Below, in pieces: positions 11,034-21,699 of a DNA stretch of 64,000 nt. Numbering within the stretch: the stretch's first letter is position 1; each line of letters opens with the position of its first letter. Made by a program: the position numbers and the translations under genes. The DNA is taken from the NCBI GenBank assembly GCA_027946555.1, contig JAPEVC010000041.1, positions 121,597 through 185,596 of the forward strand, given 5' to 3'. Origin of the DNA: Gnomoniopsis sp. IMI 355080 (Eukaryota > Ascomycota > Sordariomycetes > Diaporthales > Gnomoniaceae). The notes below the pieces were generated by a model that had not been told where the DNA came from, made no database searches, and saw only the letters and a program-made list of their open reading frames with translations.

Positions 11034-13974
11034 TCAGTTCTGTCCAGCCCTGCGAAAAAGAGCTCTGCCACGAGGCGCTCCTGGTAGACGTGGAAAAGCA
11101 TACGATCCGTCATCATCGGCTGCACCCGCTTTCACACTGTCAGAACCATCACCATCCAGACTGGCAGCGGTACGACTGCTAATGGGGTCCGATTCGGTTA
11201 GCGGTGTAGTAGGCATACTCGCTGCCGCCGTCACTGGGAAGGATGTGCCAGATGTGCCGATTGTGGGAAGTGGGATATTGGGGCTCCCTGTAATGAAGTC
11301 TGTGTTGCCAGCGGGTACAGCCCGTGACAAGTCGCTGGCGATACTGGACATGCCCATGTTGAGAATCATCGAGACACTCTCTATGAGGCCCCTGGCGCTG
11401 GCTGGCTCGATCGGTGCTAGTCCGCTGGCTTCGGCTGCGACAGCAGCTAGTATGGCCGATTCAAGGTTCGACGTATTCGCTGATACCAAAGCAGCGGCCC
11501 CGGTGCTGGTGGCCAGTCCTGGCGATGGCCGTCCGTACAGGGCTGTCGCAACATCCAACCTCGACTTGATAGCGAGCGTATTTTGCAAGCCAGGTGTGGT
11601 CACAGATGTGAAAGGCGACGCCGAATCCTGGCTCTTTGCCTGTTGAATACTGCCATCGATGGTCCAGATACTCAGCGCCCAGGGACCACCGCACGTAGTG
11701 GAATTTGTGGCGTCGCCTGAGCATCTTGAGTTGCATTGCGATTCATCCAGACCGACAGAGTCAAGGAGCAAGGTGCCGCAGAAACACTGAGTGCCGTCTT
11801 CTGTGCCTGCGATTGGGAAGCCTTGCGCTTGGCAGAAGCCAGTACACTGCTCATTGGTCATTCCACCAGCCACACTCAAAAGCTGAGCATCTCTAAGCGA
11901 TCTGTCTGAATTGTCCTGGTAACAGCCAACAGATTGAAAACCATTTGTAGTTGGAGGATTTGTTGGTGTGACAGCTTGGGTCAGAGGTGTGGAGTGTTCA
12001 TGCGCAGGCGCAGCCGGAGCGGCAGTCTGATGTGCTGGAATACAGAAGTAACCGCCTTCACAGTGATAGCAAGGCCAGCCGTAACCGCAAGGAACCTGCG
12101 CTGCAGGAGTCTGAGAGGGTGGGCAAAACCAACCATCCAAGCAGTCGGAACAGGTGTAGCCCTGGCCAGGGCATGGTCCCGACCCAGAGCCATCGGTGCC
12201 CGTTCCTGGGGAGCCTGATGAGGCTCCTGTCCCTCCAGAGCCTCCGAGACTGGGATATGCGGAAGGCACATAGGATGAGAATGCAGAGGGACAAAATGTC
12301 ACGACGCTGGTCTGAGTCGCTGTGGACGTCATCAACGCAGTGATTGTCTGGACGTAGTAGATGGTGGTCTGAACGACATCGGACGAAGCTTGCGTGGGCA
12401 ACGAATTAGTATTCCGCAACCTTGATACTTCCACTATGATAATTGTACTCACATGTTGTTGAGGCCGCTACAGAAGCGGGTGTAGTCGCAGTTGTCAGAG
12501 AGAGCTGTGAAATTTGGCTGATCAAGGAAGACAACCCTGACAGTGCTGAGTCTGCAACAGAGTCAACAGCGGCGCTGTTTGTTGAAACCTGGGCTGCCGT
12601 GGCTATCGACGAGCTCAACGAAGAAATCAAAGAACCGAGTTGGCTAGCCTGAGTGGGCGCACCTGGAGCTGCCGTCTGTTGGGAAGCCACTGCGGCAGCC
12701 ACCAAAGGTTGAAGTCCAGTCGGTAGAACACCAGCAACCTGACTCCCGACTACGGCAGCCATAGCCGACACTTGGGGTGCAGCGCTGGCCGCAGCATTTG
12801 AAAGATCGTCCTTCATCCCATCAAGTAGCCCACTGACCGTACTACCAATACCAGGGATCCCGCTCAGGATGCTACCGACTGTGTCCACGGCAGCCATGGC
12901 AGCAGCAGGAAGTCCAGTGGCCAGGGCCGGGCCAGCATTCAAAAGAGATCCAACTTGATCAGCCACACCGCCGGCAACATCTGGAGCATCCTCGAGAACG
13001 TTGGTAGTTGCATTCAAGGCATCTGCAACATCTCCTCCAACGTTGCTGGCAAGCTGGAGGCCTGCAGCAACGGCCGACGGCATCCCGTCGAGTACAGCCG
13101 AAACCTGACTCTGTAGATTGTTGATGGCAGCTGTCGGGTCGGCAAGAATTGCAGCTGGATCGGCCGCAATGGAAGACAGAGGATCCAGAATATTGGCAGA
13201 TAGCTGACCCAGGAGTCCATCTCCGCCATTGTTGGTAGCATCTGACCCACCGAGCACTCCGCCAAGGGCGGAAGCAACACCGCCTAAGACATTGAGACCA
13301 GCCAAGGGCCCGCTGCCGCTCACAGATCCCGTGGGAGCAGTTGGGGATGGTGTGATGTCGGGAGAGGGGGCTGCTTGGGATAGGGCGCTGAGCAGTCCAC
13401 CCAAAGGGCCGCTGCTTCCTCCAGCGCTGCCAGGTGTAGGTGGGGTACTTGGCGAGCCAGCGAGAATTGAAAGGACCGACCCAAACACGCCTCCTCCAGA
13501 GCCATCAGTAGGAGTCGGGACGCCGGGTACGATCGGGTTACCTGGTATAGGAGCGCTGAGACTGCCCTGCCCACCGAGAATAGAGGCAATGACAGAGAGC
13601 GGCGTCGAAATGGGGATGGAAAGTGGAATGGGGAGAGGCAACTTGGGAATGCCAAGCTTACCATCATCACCGTCATCATCACCGTCATCATCTTCCGGGG
13701 TGTTGTCTTGAGAAATTTTCGCCTCTGTGGGCAAGTTGTCTCCCACGGAAACCTCTTCCATGTGATCATCAATGTCATCCGGTGGTCCAGAGAACGGGCT
13801 CAGCTGTGACTCCCAATTCCGTTTGTCAAGCTGATGAGAGTCTTCAGCACGTCCGGTGATGGAGGCTGACGCAAGAACTTTGAAGCTCTCGATGAGGGAC
13901 AGGATGCAAAGAAGTGTAATAATAGCAAGTACGGCAATTGCCCGCGAACGAGTCGAAAGAGTGGACGGTTGCAT
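11034..13974 (-). CDS. WSC-domain cell-surface protein
   Basis: Exons 13974-12453 and 12388-11034 are joined across a 64-nt intron with GTGAGT donor and CTAAT branch point, giving about 958 aa. I chose the ATG at 13974 because it opens directly onto a hydrophobic signal or anchor (about residues 12-35). Next come an acidic patch (EDDDGDDDGDD), a very long Gly/Ser/Ala/Pro-rich stretch, and two Cys-rich motifs (CSDCLDGWFCPP and CYHCEGGYFCIP). A single WSC domain follows (GCYQDNSDRSLRDAQ to TCGGPWALSIW, with eight or so cysteines). A Ser/Thr-rich tail ends at a TGA. WSC modules bind carbohydrate and occur in wall-stress sensors. The frame stays open past the TGA into a transmembrane segment (10776-11033), so the real C-terminus is uncertain. 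Confidence 0.85.
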
Positions 13975-14999
13975 AGTGAAGCAGTAAGGTGGCTGGCACA
14001 GGTGTGCCAACAGAGCCACGAGAGGCTTTCGGAGGCTTTGATCTGTCAAGTGATGATGACGGGCCAGAGCGAAATGTTTTCACGAGGAACAAAAGAGAAC
14101 AGGACGACCAAAATTGGGGTTCCAAAATCAAAGTCCAAAAAGAGAGTTAGTGGTGAGTGATGATGCTCACCGTAAAGTCGTAGCGAAGGCCTCAGCAATC
14201 GGAGATGATGAAGAGTTAATTATGCAGGAGACGAGCGGGAGCCGTGAAGGAGAGATATAAAGGTGATGTGCTTTGTGCCTTCTGAAAGTGACTGGAGACG
14301 AGCGGCTTCCATGTTGATCAACTCCAGAGTAGCAATCACACGGGCTTGGCCCCATCCACTTCATCGCTCCTGTTCTTTACTCATGCGAGAATTGGGAAAG
14401 AGCAACCTGTGTGTGGGCTTCCCTATCGATTCTGGGTCTCTCTTACCCAGGGACTGCCGCCTTTTGGCCCAGAACATTGCTGTACGCCCAGGCTATTCCC
14501 GCGTCAAGAAGCTACTTTCGATCAATGGGTTGACGTATCTCGTCCTGTCCTTGGCCTGGTCAGAGAGTATAGGCGGGCTTTCTACTCACCTTTCTGGAGA
14601 TAATTGTTCGTCCCATTTGTGTTTGGACCAGGCCGGCCATGACGTCCGGCACTCGCCAGTCGATCCCTACCAAGAATTGAGGTGTTTCGTGACTCGCAGG
14701 CACGCAAGACAAAAGACTCAATGAATGTTCCGGTTGGCCTTATTCAGATATGGAGATGCACGGCTCCAAGTCGTAACATACGATTCCACTTGGTAGCACG
14801 GATGGCAGCGACGAAAATTGTATGGCCAACGTAGTGAATCATTTCCATGTTTTTCATTGGCAGGGCCAAAATCCTCGAATTGCTAGCCCTGACTGGAGAA
14901 GTCATACCCAGTCCCTATTTCCCATGCAATTAGCAGCCCATGGACGCCATCTTCTTGTCAAAACCACCCATCCATCAATCACCAATCCCGACCAGTCGT
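13975..14999. other. Intergenic, about 1 kb
   Basis: Promoter side of the WSC gene and 3' flank of the RPS2 gene. No coding sequence is supported. Confidence 0.4.
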
Positions 15000-15940
15000 C
15001 TAGTAGCGCTTCTCGGTGCGCAGAGTGTCGGCAAACTCCTCCAGGGGGCTCCGAATGAGCTTGGTCTCCTTCCACAGGTTGGGGGTCAGGAAGCCGTAGG
15101 TGTTGGAGATGGCGGAGAAAGTGGCCTTGAGGGTGTTCTCGAGGGTCTTGGTGGAACCGGCGGATGAGGTGTAGGCATCCTCAATACCAGCGAGCTGGAG
15201 GAGACGCTTGACGGCGGGGGACGCGACCAAGGCAGTACCACGGGGAGCGGGGATAAGCTGAGGCGGGGTTGTCAGTTTTGAACCGTTCTTCTCTAGCAAT
15301 AAAGGCGGAAAGTTGACTTACTCTGACAGTGACAGAGCCGCACTTGCCGGACTCCTTCACGGGAATGGAGTGGGGGGCACCGAGGTTGGTTCCCCAGTAA
15401 CCACGACGGATGGGGATGACGCTCAGCTTGGCGATGATGATAGCGGCACGGATGGCGGTAGCAACCTCCTTAGAGGTCTTGATGCCGAGACCGACGTGAC
15501 CCTCGGAGTCACCGATGATAACGATGGCCTTGAAACGGGTACGCTGACCGGCACGGGTCTGCTTCTGGACCGGCTTGATCTGAAGGAGTGGGATGATGGA
15601 TCAGTCTGGGATTTTCTCGTTGTATCGTCCTCGAAACCCCAATTGACTCGGGATTAATTGTTCTCACCTTCATGACCTCGTCCTTGAGCTTGGGCAGGAA
15701 GAAGTCGACGATCTGGTACTCCTTGATGGGCAGGGAGTGCAGGTAGATCTCCTCCATGCTCTTGATCTTGCCAGCCTTTACCAGACGGCCCAGCTTGGTG
15801 ACGGGCTGCCACTCCTTCTCCTCGCTCTTGCCGCCGCGACGGCCACGGCCACGACCACGACCGCGTCCACGGTCACCACCACGGCCACGATCGCCGAAGC
15901 CACCACGGGCAGCACCAGGAGCACCACCACGGTCAGCCAT
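15000..15940 (-). CDS. RPS2: 40S ribosomal protein S2 (uS5)
   Basis: Exons 15940-15668, 15579-15322 and 15257-15000, all in phase 0, give 262 aa. The N-terminus is Gly/Arg-rich ([20 protein letters not shown]), as in eukaryotic uS5 proteins, and is a likely arginine-methylation target. Conserved blocks include [13 protein letters not shown], the S5 signature around [28 protein letters not shown], and the [26 protein letters not shown] region rebuilt across the second intron. The protein sits near the mRNA entry channel of the small subunit and contributes to decoding fidelity. Length and intron-rich structure are normal for a fungal ribosomal protein gene. Confidence 0.98.
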
Positions 15941-16860
15941 GATGGATTGTATGAATTTGAAGGTTTTCGAATTGGTCGCTTCGGGGGACGGGGAAGGATT
16001 GTCGAAAGGCAGCGGCCTGTTTGCGGAGTGGATGGCGTGTGGGAGGTTGAAAGGTTGGAAAGGGCCTCCAGCAGAAATTGCGCCGTGTTGGTTGACTGAC
16101 TGGCTGCAAAAAGAGCTCTGCAACAAATTTAGCGGGGCCTGGGCTTGGGTCGTCTGGCAGTGCGCCCTATCTGCCGACGTTTCGCCGGGAGTCACGTGAT
16201 ACGTCACATGACCTGCATCTCACCCCGGTCTTACGACCTCAATCCGAAACTTTTCGAAGTCCATCTGGTCGTCCATATGCAAGAGTAGATCTGCAGACAT
16301 TTCATTCTTCCTGCTCGATTTGGTTTTGTTCCTAGAGTTGCTCGATACTATGTCCATCAGTATTCGTCCCAGATGCGAGGAGCAGGCATCCCCTGTCGCC
16401 AATTAAAGAACCCATGTCTCTGCCGCCATGTGGAGTAGCCTTGCCGTTTACCTGCCGTTGGAGCACCTCCACCAGCGCAGTCATTTGCTATGCGGGGAAA
16501 CATTGACAACTCGAATATTCGGTTACATACTTCCTAGATACCTGGGCACTACCATAATAGAATACAACCATTTCTGAGTCGGGCTCCTCCTCCAAGCCTC
16601 CCAGGTTCATCCATCTGGCAATCATCTATATTCAAATTGAATGGTGGTGTAAATGCATGTCGGACTTGGCTACGTACCCTCCCTGCTCCCATGCCATCAT
16701 TTAATCGATCAAGCCAGACACACGTCCAGCCCCACACTTTTCATCCATTGTCTTGATCACACGAGAAGATAGCATCCTTGGAATTGACCGGTAGCAAGCA
16801 AGCCTAAGTACTGTGTCTCATGGCAGATTGAACGTCGTCGACCTCGCCTTTTACTTCGCG
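15941..16860. other. Intergenic between RPS2 and GH43 genes
   Basis: Divergent promoter region of about 1 kb between RPS2 (minus) and the GH43 gene (plus). No coding sequence is supported. Confidence 0.4.
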
Positions 16861-16871
16861 GCTCTCACAGC

Positions 16872-16882
16872 GGTGAAGTATA
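16872..16882 (+). promoter_or_regulatory. Candidate TATA element of the GH43 gene
   Basis: The sequence GAAGTATATAC lies about 65 bases before the GH43 start codon and is followed by a CT-rich leader typical of fungal transcription starts. Confidence 0.45.
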
Positions 16883-16941
16883 TACCTCTACTTCCTTTCT
16901 CCTCGTAATATTAGTCTTGCAGACCCAACGCCCACCTAGAT

Positions 16942-18219
16942 ATGACATCAGGCTTTCAACATGGGAGCTCCCGCCTCCTTCTCACCCTGGTGATAGCCAT
17001 CACCGTCCTCCTCGTTCATGGCCAGTCCTTCGACCCCAACAAGGCCGGCCCTCAGACCTGGGACCCAGCTAAAGTTGGAACGAACACGACTACCAACACC
17101 ACTTATAATAATCCTGTGTTCACCATGAACGTTGGTGACCCCTGGATGACCAAATACACCGACACCGACAATACCCTCTGGTACCTCTTCACCTGCAGCA
17201 CCAATGACAATATCACGCTCTGGCGCTCCCGCGGCCTGACAGATAATTGGGACAATGCAGAATCGCGCGTCGTCTTTAATCCAGACAACAATAGCGGCGA
17301 GCCCTGGAGCACCTCCCTGTGGGCACCCGAGATCCATAATATCTCTGGCACCTGGTACATCATATTCACTGCGACCCCGGACTTCGATAATCCACCTCCG
17401 TTACAGGATGCCCAGTGTCCCATCAATTGTCCAGCTATCAACCACCGAATGTTTGTCCTGTCCAGCTCCGGCCCGGACCCCTGGACTGCTGACTTCACGC
17501 TTAAGGGCGAGGTCAATACATACGATCAATTCGCCATTGATGGGACCTACTTCTTCTACAACAACCAGACATATCACATCTACTCATGCTGGCAAGAGGC
17601 CACATCCGCCTGGCCCGCCAACCTGTGCATAACACACATGTCAGACCCATGGACTGTTGATACTCCGCTCACCGACCGACGCATCATCTCCGTGCCCTCG
17701 GAGCCCTGGGAGCGCGTCCCCTATGGCCGCCCGGACACGCGCCTTGCCACCAACGAAGGCCCTCAACAGCTGATCAATCCTACCACAGGTCAAAATTTCG
17801 TGGTTTACTCGGCCGCCCGTGTCAACACGCCCTTCTACTGCCTTGGCTTCCTCGAACTGGTAGGCACGGACCCAATGCAGCCGCACTCATGGCGCAAACA
17901 CCGCGATGGCTGCGTCTTTCACCAAAATCCGGCCGCCGGCATTTACGGCACCGGGCATGCGAGCTTCACGACAAGTCCAGACGGCGAGGAGGACTATGTC
18001 GTGTACCATGCACAGACCACCGCACAGCCCAAGGCAGATCTGTATCGGACGGTGCGTGTGCAAAAGTTCACGTGGAACGAGGATGGCACGCCGCGGTTTC
18101 CCGACGCCGAGAATGGGCCCTTTCCGGTGCCTTCTGGTCAGGGCGGGCAGAAGCTAGGGGTGGAGGACAAGGGACAGTTGTTGGGAACCATGGAAGAGCA
18201 ATGGCAGGCGCTTTTGTGA
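16942..18219 (+). CDS. Secreted glycoside hydrolase family 43 (arabinan/xylan-active type)
   Basis: A single exon encodes 425 aa. Residues about 11-28 form a signal peptide ending at VHGQS. The GH43 five-bladed propeller triad can be placed: Asp66 (VGDPWM) as general base, Asp200 (FAIDGTYF) as pKa modulator and Glu272 (TNEGPQ) as general acid. WAPEIH at 128-132 is the expected substrate-side motif, and many NxT/NxS sites suggest glycosylation. By family, the enzyme removes arabinose or xylose units from plant cell-wall hemicellulose or pectin outside the cell. It resembles the exo-acting arabinofuranosidase/arabinanase-like members, but the exact substrate cannot be read from sequence. No carbohydrate-binding module is present. 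Confidence 0.92.
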   Translation: MTSGFQHGSSRLLLTLVIAITVLLVHGQSFDPNKAGPQTWDPAKVGTNTTTNTTYNNPVFTMNVGDPWMTKYTDTDNTLWYLFTCSTNDNITLWRSRGLTDNWDNAESRVVFNPDNNSGEPWSTSLWAPEIHNISGTWYIIFTATPDFDNPPPLQDAQCPINCPAINHRMFVLSSSGPDPWTADFTLKGEVNTYDQFAIDGTYFFYNNQTYHIYSCWQEATSAWPANLCITHMSDPWTVDTPLTDRRIISVPSEPWERVPYGRPDTRLATNEGPQQLINPTTGQNFVVYSAARVNTPFYCLGFLELVGTDPMQPHSWRKHRDGCVFHQNPAAGIYGTGHASFTTSPDGEEDYVVYHAQTTAQPKADLYRTVRVQKFTWNEDGTPRFPDAENGPFPVPSGQGGQKLGVEDKGQLLGTMEEQWQALL

Positions 18220-18950
18220 CTATATGGGGGCGCAGAATTCAAGAATCAATGTCCTGTGCGCAACAGAGAAGAGCTAAATTAGTTGAAGTCACGCAGCCCA
18301 ACCTGAATCTGCAGGATATGATCCAGATTTTACTCATGTTGTATATGATTGATAAAATGTTCCTGATTATCGTTAGTCAAAATGATAAAGCTGCATGTAT
18401 CTATATCCTGCACCAGAGCCTGGAATACAGTATCAATTCAAATTTATCTAAACCAAATTCGAATAGAATGGCACGGCTGAAGATGGTTATGAGCTTGTTA
18501 GCAATATAGTGGCGACCACTCTGATCTCCTCGTATATGCGTAAATTCTTGGGCTTTGTCAATAATCTCAAGATTCCGTCATCTCATCACCACTAATGGTA
18601 CGAATGATCGAGACACATGCGGGGTTCGCATGAGTATGCAGTTGCAAGATTTGTGCACCTGCAAATTCTGGTGCAATCTGTGGCACAATTTTGTTATAGC
18701 TATTCCTCTTCAGCCATATTACGTACAGTCAAATAGCTTTGAAGCCCAATGAATACAAACGGCAGCGCGGTATATCCAGTACATATGCTGAATAGCATGA
18801 AGCCGTGACCATATGATGGCTTTGACCCTCCAAGGTTTTACTTCAATGACATGCTTGAATACATAGAAGTTGTGACAGTCTCTGACAAGACTGCTGGAAC
18901 TCGGCGATAGGAGAAAGCTTGTAGGTTGTCTACAGTTCTATGTAATTCTG
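18220..18950. other. Intergenic, AT-rich
   Basis: GH43 3' flank, with an AT-rich stretch at about 18300-18500. No coding sequence is supported. Confidence 0.4.
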
Positions 18951-19555
18951 GGAACATTATGTCTTTTGCATATTTGAAGTGTGTGGATTTGAATTGTTCA
19001 GCAAATGACTGTGCCCCAAGAGGCCGGAAAAATTGGAGTTGTGTGTTTCCGAGCACTTCAGCTCCGAGAAGCTGGTCAAAACATCACTCGTGGTATATCT
19101 TTCCGCTATGCAAGTATCAAAGAGCGTCCTATTGCTATGACGCTGCCAAAAGCCACCGATCATCCGTCCATCCAGGCCACCGATCCAAGAATTCAGTCCT
19201 GACCGCGAGTCCCGATGTCCCGAGCACCCGCCCGGGCGGGAGGAAATAATAGAATGAAACAATGCCCCTCAGTTGTCACTTCACGTCACGTCTCTCAGTG
19301 ATGCTACGCTCGTCGGGATGGCTTGGTCCCACACGCTCATGGATGGCATTGGGCTGGAACAGCTGCTACCTTTCTGGTCGCTCGTATTCGCTGGTCGAGA
19401 GACAGACGTACTGGACAGGGCTGGGTGCGAGAGAAGATGTCATGCGGAACGTGGCGGATGATTTCGACGGATTTGAGGTGTCGTTGAATGAAAAACTCCA
19501 GTTACATGCGCTCTTAGGATGTACAAATCAGGAACTCTCAAAACTCCCTTTTTGA

Positions 19556-20949
19556 CACAGCTATTTCATTGCTTGTTATCGCAATTATCGCCTTACATTC
19601 TTCTCTTACCATCGCACAAGACCATTCTTGACTCCTGTCGCGATACCAACTCAGCTGAACTCATCACCGACGATCACCGACGATCCGCAAACGCAAAGAT
19701 GGTCGTGCCCGCAATCCTCAACAAGCGACAGATTGACGAAGTCTTGGACATCAGTGAACGCACTGAGGAGGATGAGTGGCAGAGGGAGGCAAGGAGGGTC
19801 GTCGGCGACGCAGTCCGACGTGTGAACACGCTGACGTCCCGAATGGAGGTTGCGAAGCGCAGGAACCTGGCAGCACCAAATTGTACCTCTCCAGTTCTGA
19901 CAGATTGAGCAGGAAGGACGGATACAACTTTGGTCCTTTAGCGAACTGCAGCAACTCTTGGCCAGTCTCATCGCGTGGAGCCCTCATGGCCTCCTCGGCA
20001 CCAGTGGCCAGGTTGACAGGGCCTAGGAAGTTGCGGATCACAACCACGCCCTTGTACCGCGCCAGCTGGTCCTCGTCGGTCACCAACGATGGGGGATCGT
20101 CGGCGTCCGCGACGGGCTCCTCCCCCTCGCGATCCCGTCGCTGTTCTATCTTCTCCCTGCTCTTTCCCTGGTGGAGTTTGCGTCGGGTTCGGTTAAGCTT
20201 CTTCTCTTGGGGGGTTGCCATTCGCCGTCTCAGAAATTCAGGCCAGTAACTGCCGAACGTCCCAGGATCGATCCCGTGCTCATCTATAGTCTCGCGATTG
20301 GTACGCTGGACGCTACGATCGTGCTGTTGTTAGGCGGTGGGAGGCATATCGTTTTATTGGTTGCGATTAGGGCTACTGCCTTTGCTGTGGTATGGTGGTG
20401 TCGTCTGTTAGGAAAAGAGGGAAAATCGTGTGAGTAATAGTGTGTTCTCTTTAATGATGGTTGCAGATAATCGTCAACGATCCAAGAAACCCCTTCCACC
20501 CATTCCCCGTATCCGCGCACCCAGACTGTGTCGATGGCCGACCGTCGGCAAACGTCGGTCGACGGCGACGTGAAACAGGGCCAGGCTCAAACTCTGCGGC
20601 GGAGTGTCAGCGGGAACTGGCGGCCAATTCAGGGTGACCAGAAACCTTGCTGGAATTGTGGTGAAGTCGCTGATCCGCCTCATGCCTATCGTGACTGCCC
20701 CCACCCAAAGCAACCATGGGACAAGACAACCAAGATCAAAGATTTGGCCATGGCAGGTAAGCCAATCCCGAACGAGCTCAAATACAGGCCAGTGGGTGGA
20801 ACCGTCAGATTGAATAAGACACGCCTCTTTCTCCTATATGCATGGAACGCGTTCTGGGCAGGTCAGACCCAACGAAATTGATCTGCCTCCCTAAAGCTAC
20901 ACTTGCGCAATCGACTGTCGGTTGGCTAAGAAGGGGGTGATTAATCATA
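19556..20949. mobile_element. Candidate insertion splitting the acyltransferase pseudogene
   Basis: This 1.4-kb stretch lies between the two halves of the broken acyltransferase and has unrelated content: a charged reading frame starting MVVPAILNKRQIDEV at 19699, and a zinc-knuckle ORF at 20534. No terminal repeats, target-site duplication, reverse transcriptase or transposase could be recognised by eye, so the call of an insertion is inferred from context only. Confidence 0.3.
20534..20881 (+). CDS. Small zinc-knuckle protein, hypothetical
   Basis: A 115-aa frame starting MADRRQTSVDGD contains a CCHC-like motif, CWNCGEVADPPHAYRDC (C-x2-C-x7-H-x4-C), followed by basic and Pro-rich residues (HPKQPWDKTTKIKD). 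Such zinc knuckles bind single-stranded nucleic acid in retroelement Gag proteins and in small cellular RNA-binding proteins. It lies within the stretch that splits the acyltransferase pseudogene, which favours an element-derived origin. A 37-nt GTGAGT...GCAG gap just upstream (20430-20466) looks like an intron but is too short to trust. Confidence 0.35.
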   Translation: MADRRQTSVDGDVKQGQAQTLRRSVSGNWRPIQGDQKPCWNCGEVADPPHAYRDCPHPKQPWDKTTKIKDLAMAGKPIPNELKYRPVGGTVRLNKTRLFLLYAWNAFWAGQTQRN

Positions 20950-21699
20950 ACCTTGAAGCTTCTTAAGATGACTAAAAAGTTCGATATTTGGCTGAGATTC
21001 ATACAGGCCGAAGAGCTTGTATTACCCTGCTTAAACAGCCGTAGGGTTATAGTGGAGGGGATTATACCAGCAGCGACGATTCGTCGAAGAAGAAAGCGCG
21101 AGGTTCTCCGACCCCAACGGGAAGATTGCCGTTAGTGATAGCGACATCCTCACAGCCTGGCTGGCTCAGATTACAGCCAAGTCCGACATTCGGGTACGAC
21201 CCCTGACCATCGCGAGCACCGTCAACGCCGGATTCCGGATTCCGAATTCCAAAGAGACACGATCCTACCCCTGGCGTGTACGTGTACACCTAGAACATGG
21301 TCTTCGCCACGTCCGCCTTCCTGTCGCCCGGGGCGGCACGAGGGCCGTTGCCTCCCAGTTTCAAGCCCACTGAAACCATATTGCCACCCAGAGCACCGAA
21401 AAGAAAACGCTGGACTTTCGCAAACACATGAGGCGACAGAGTGTTGCAGGTCACGATGCTGTAGGTGCTATGTCATACTATCATCTCCAGCACTCATGAA
21501 CCATATGTGGAAGAGAAACCACTTCGTCGTTTTGGGCAAGGAGAATAACGTGGACTGCTGGATCTTGTGTAATTTGACATCGGCTGTATGGGTTTTCGCT
21601 CAGATTGAGCTTGGACATATGTAACAAAGGCAACTGCTATGCGTAGACACATATTCTGTCATTCCGCAAACCTATTCATCACCACTGTAAACAATGTCC

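Larger units (their letters stand above)
18950..21624 (+). pseudogene. Broken transferase-family (BAHD-like) acyltransferase, split into two parts
   Basis: Part one ends near 19500. It contains TLVGMAWSHTLMDGIGLEQLLPFWS (19300-19375), an HxxxDG active-site region of fungal O-acyltransferases, then shifts frame near 19430 and continues as REDVMRNVADDFDGF. Stops at 19201 and 19255 interrupt the sequence upstream. Part two covers about 20950-21624. It contains SRRVIVEGIIPAA, then in another frame ARFSDPNGKIAVSDSDILTAWLAQ and RPLTIASTVNAGFRIP, which match the middle/C-terminal layout of the same family, and possibly MWKRNHFVVLGKENN to the end. The two parts are in the right order but separated by about 1.4 kb. 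Frameshifts and stops argue that the gene is dead. Family assignment is by motif memory, so moderate confidence only. Confidence 0.5.

Noticed and set aside
13229..13711. Long plus-strand frame opposite the WSC gene
   Set aside because: It is an antisense shadow of the Gly/Pro/Ser-rich repeat region; low complexity keeps the opposite strand open.
19751..20221. A 156-aa minus-strand frame in the acyltransferase-splitting stretch
   Set aside because: The first half has natural composition, but the C-terminus decays into Pro/Arg-rich sequence and no family is recognised; it overlaps a plus-strand frame of equal quality, so I left it uncalled.
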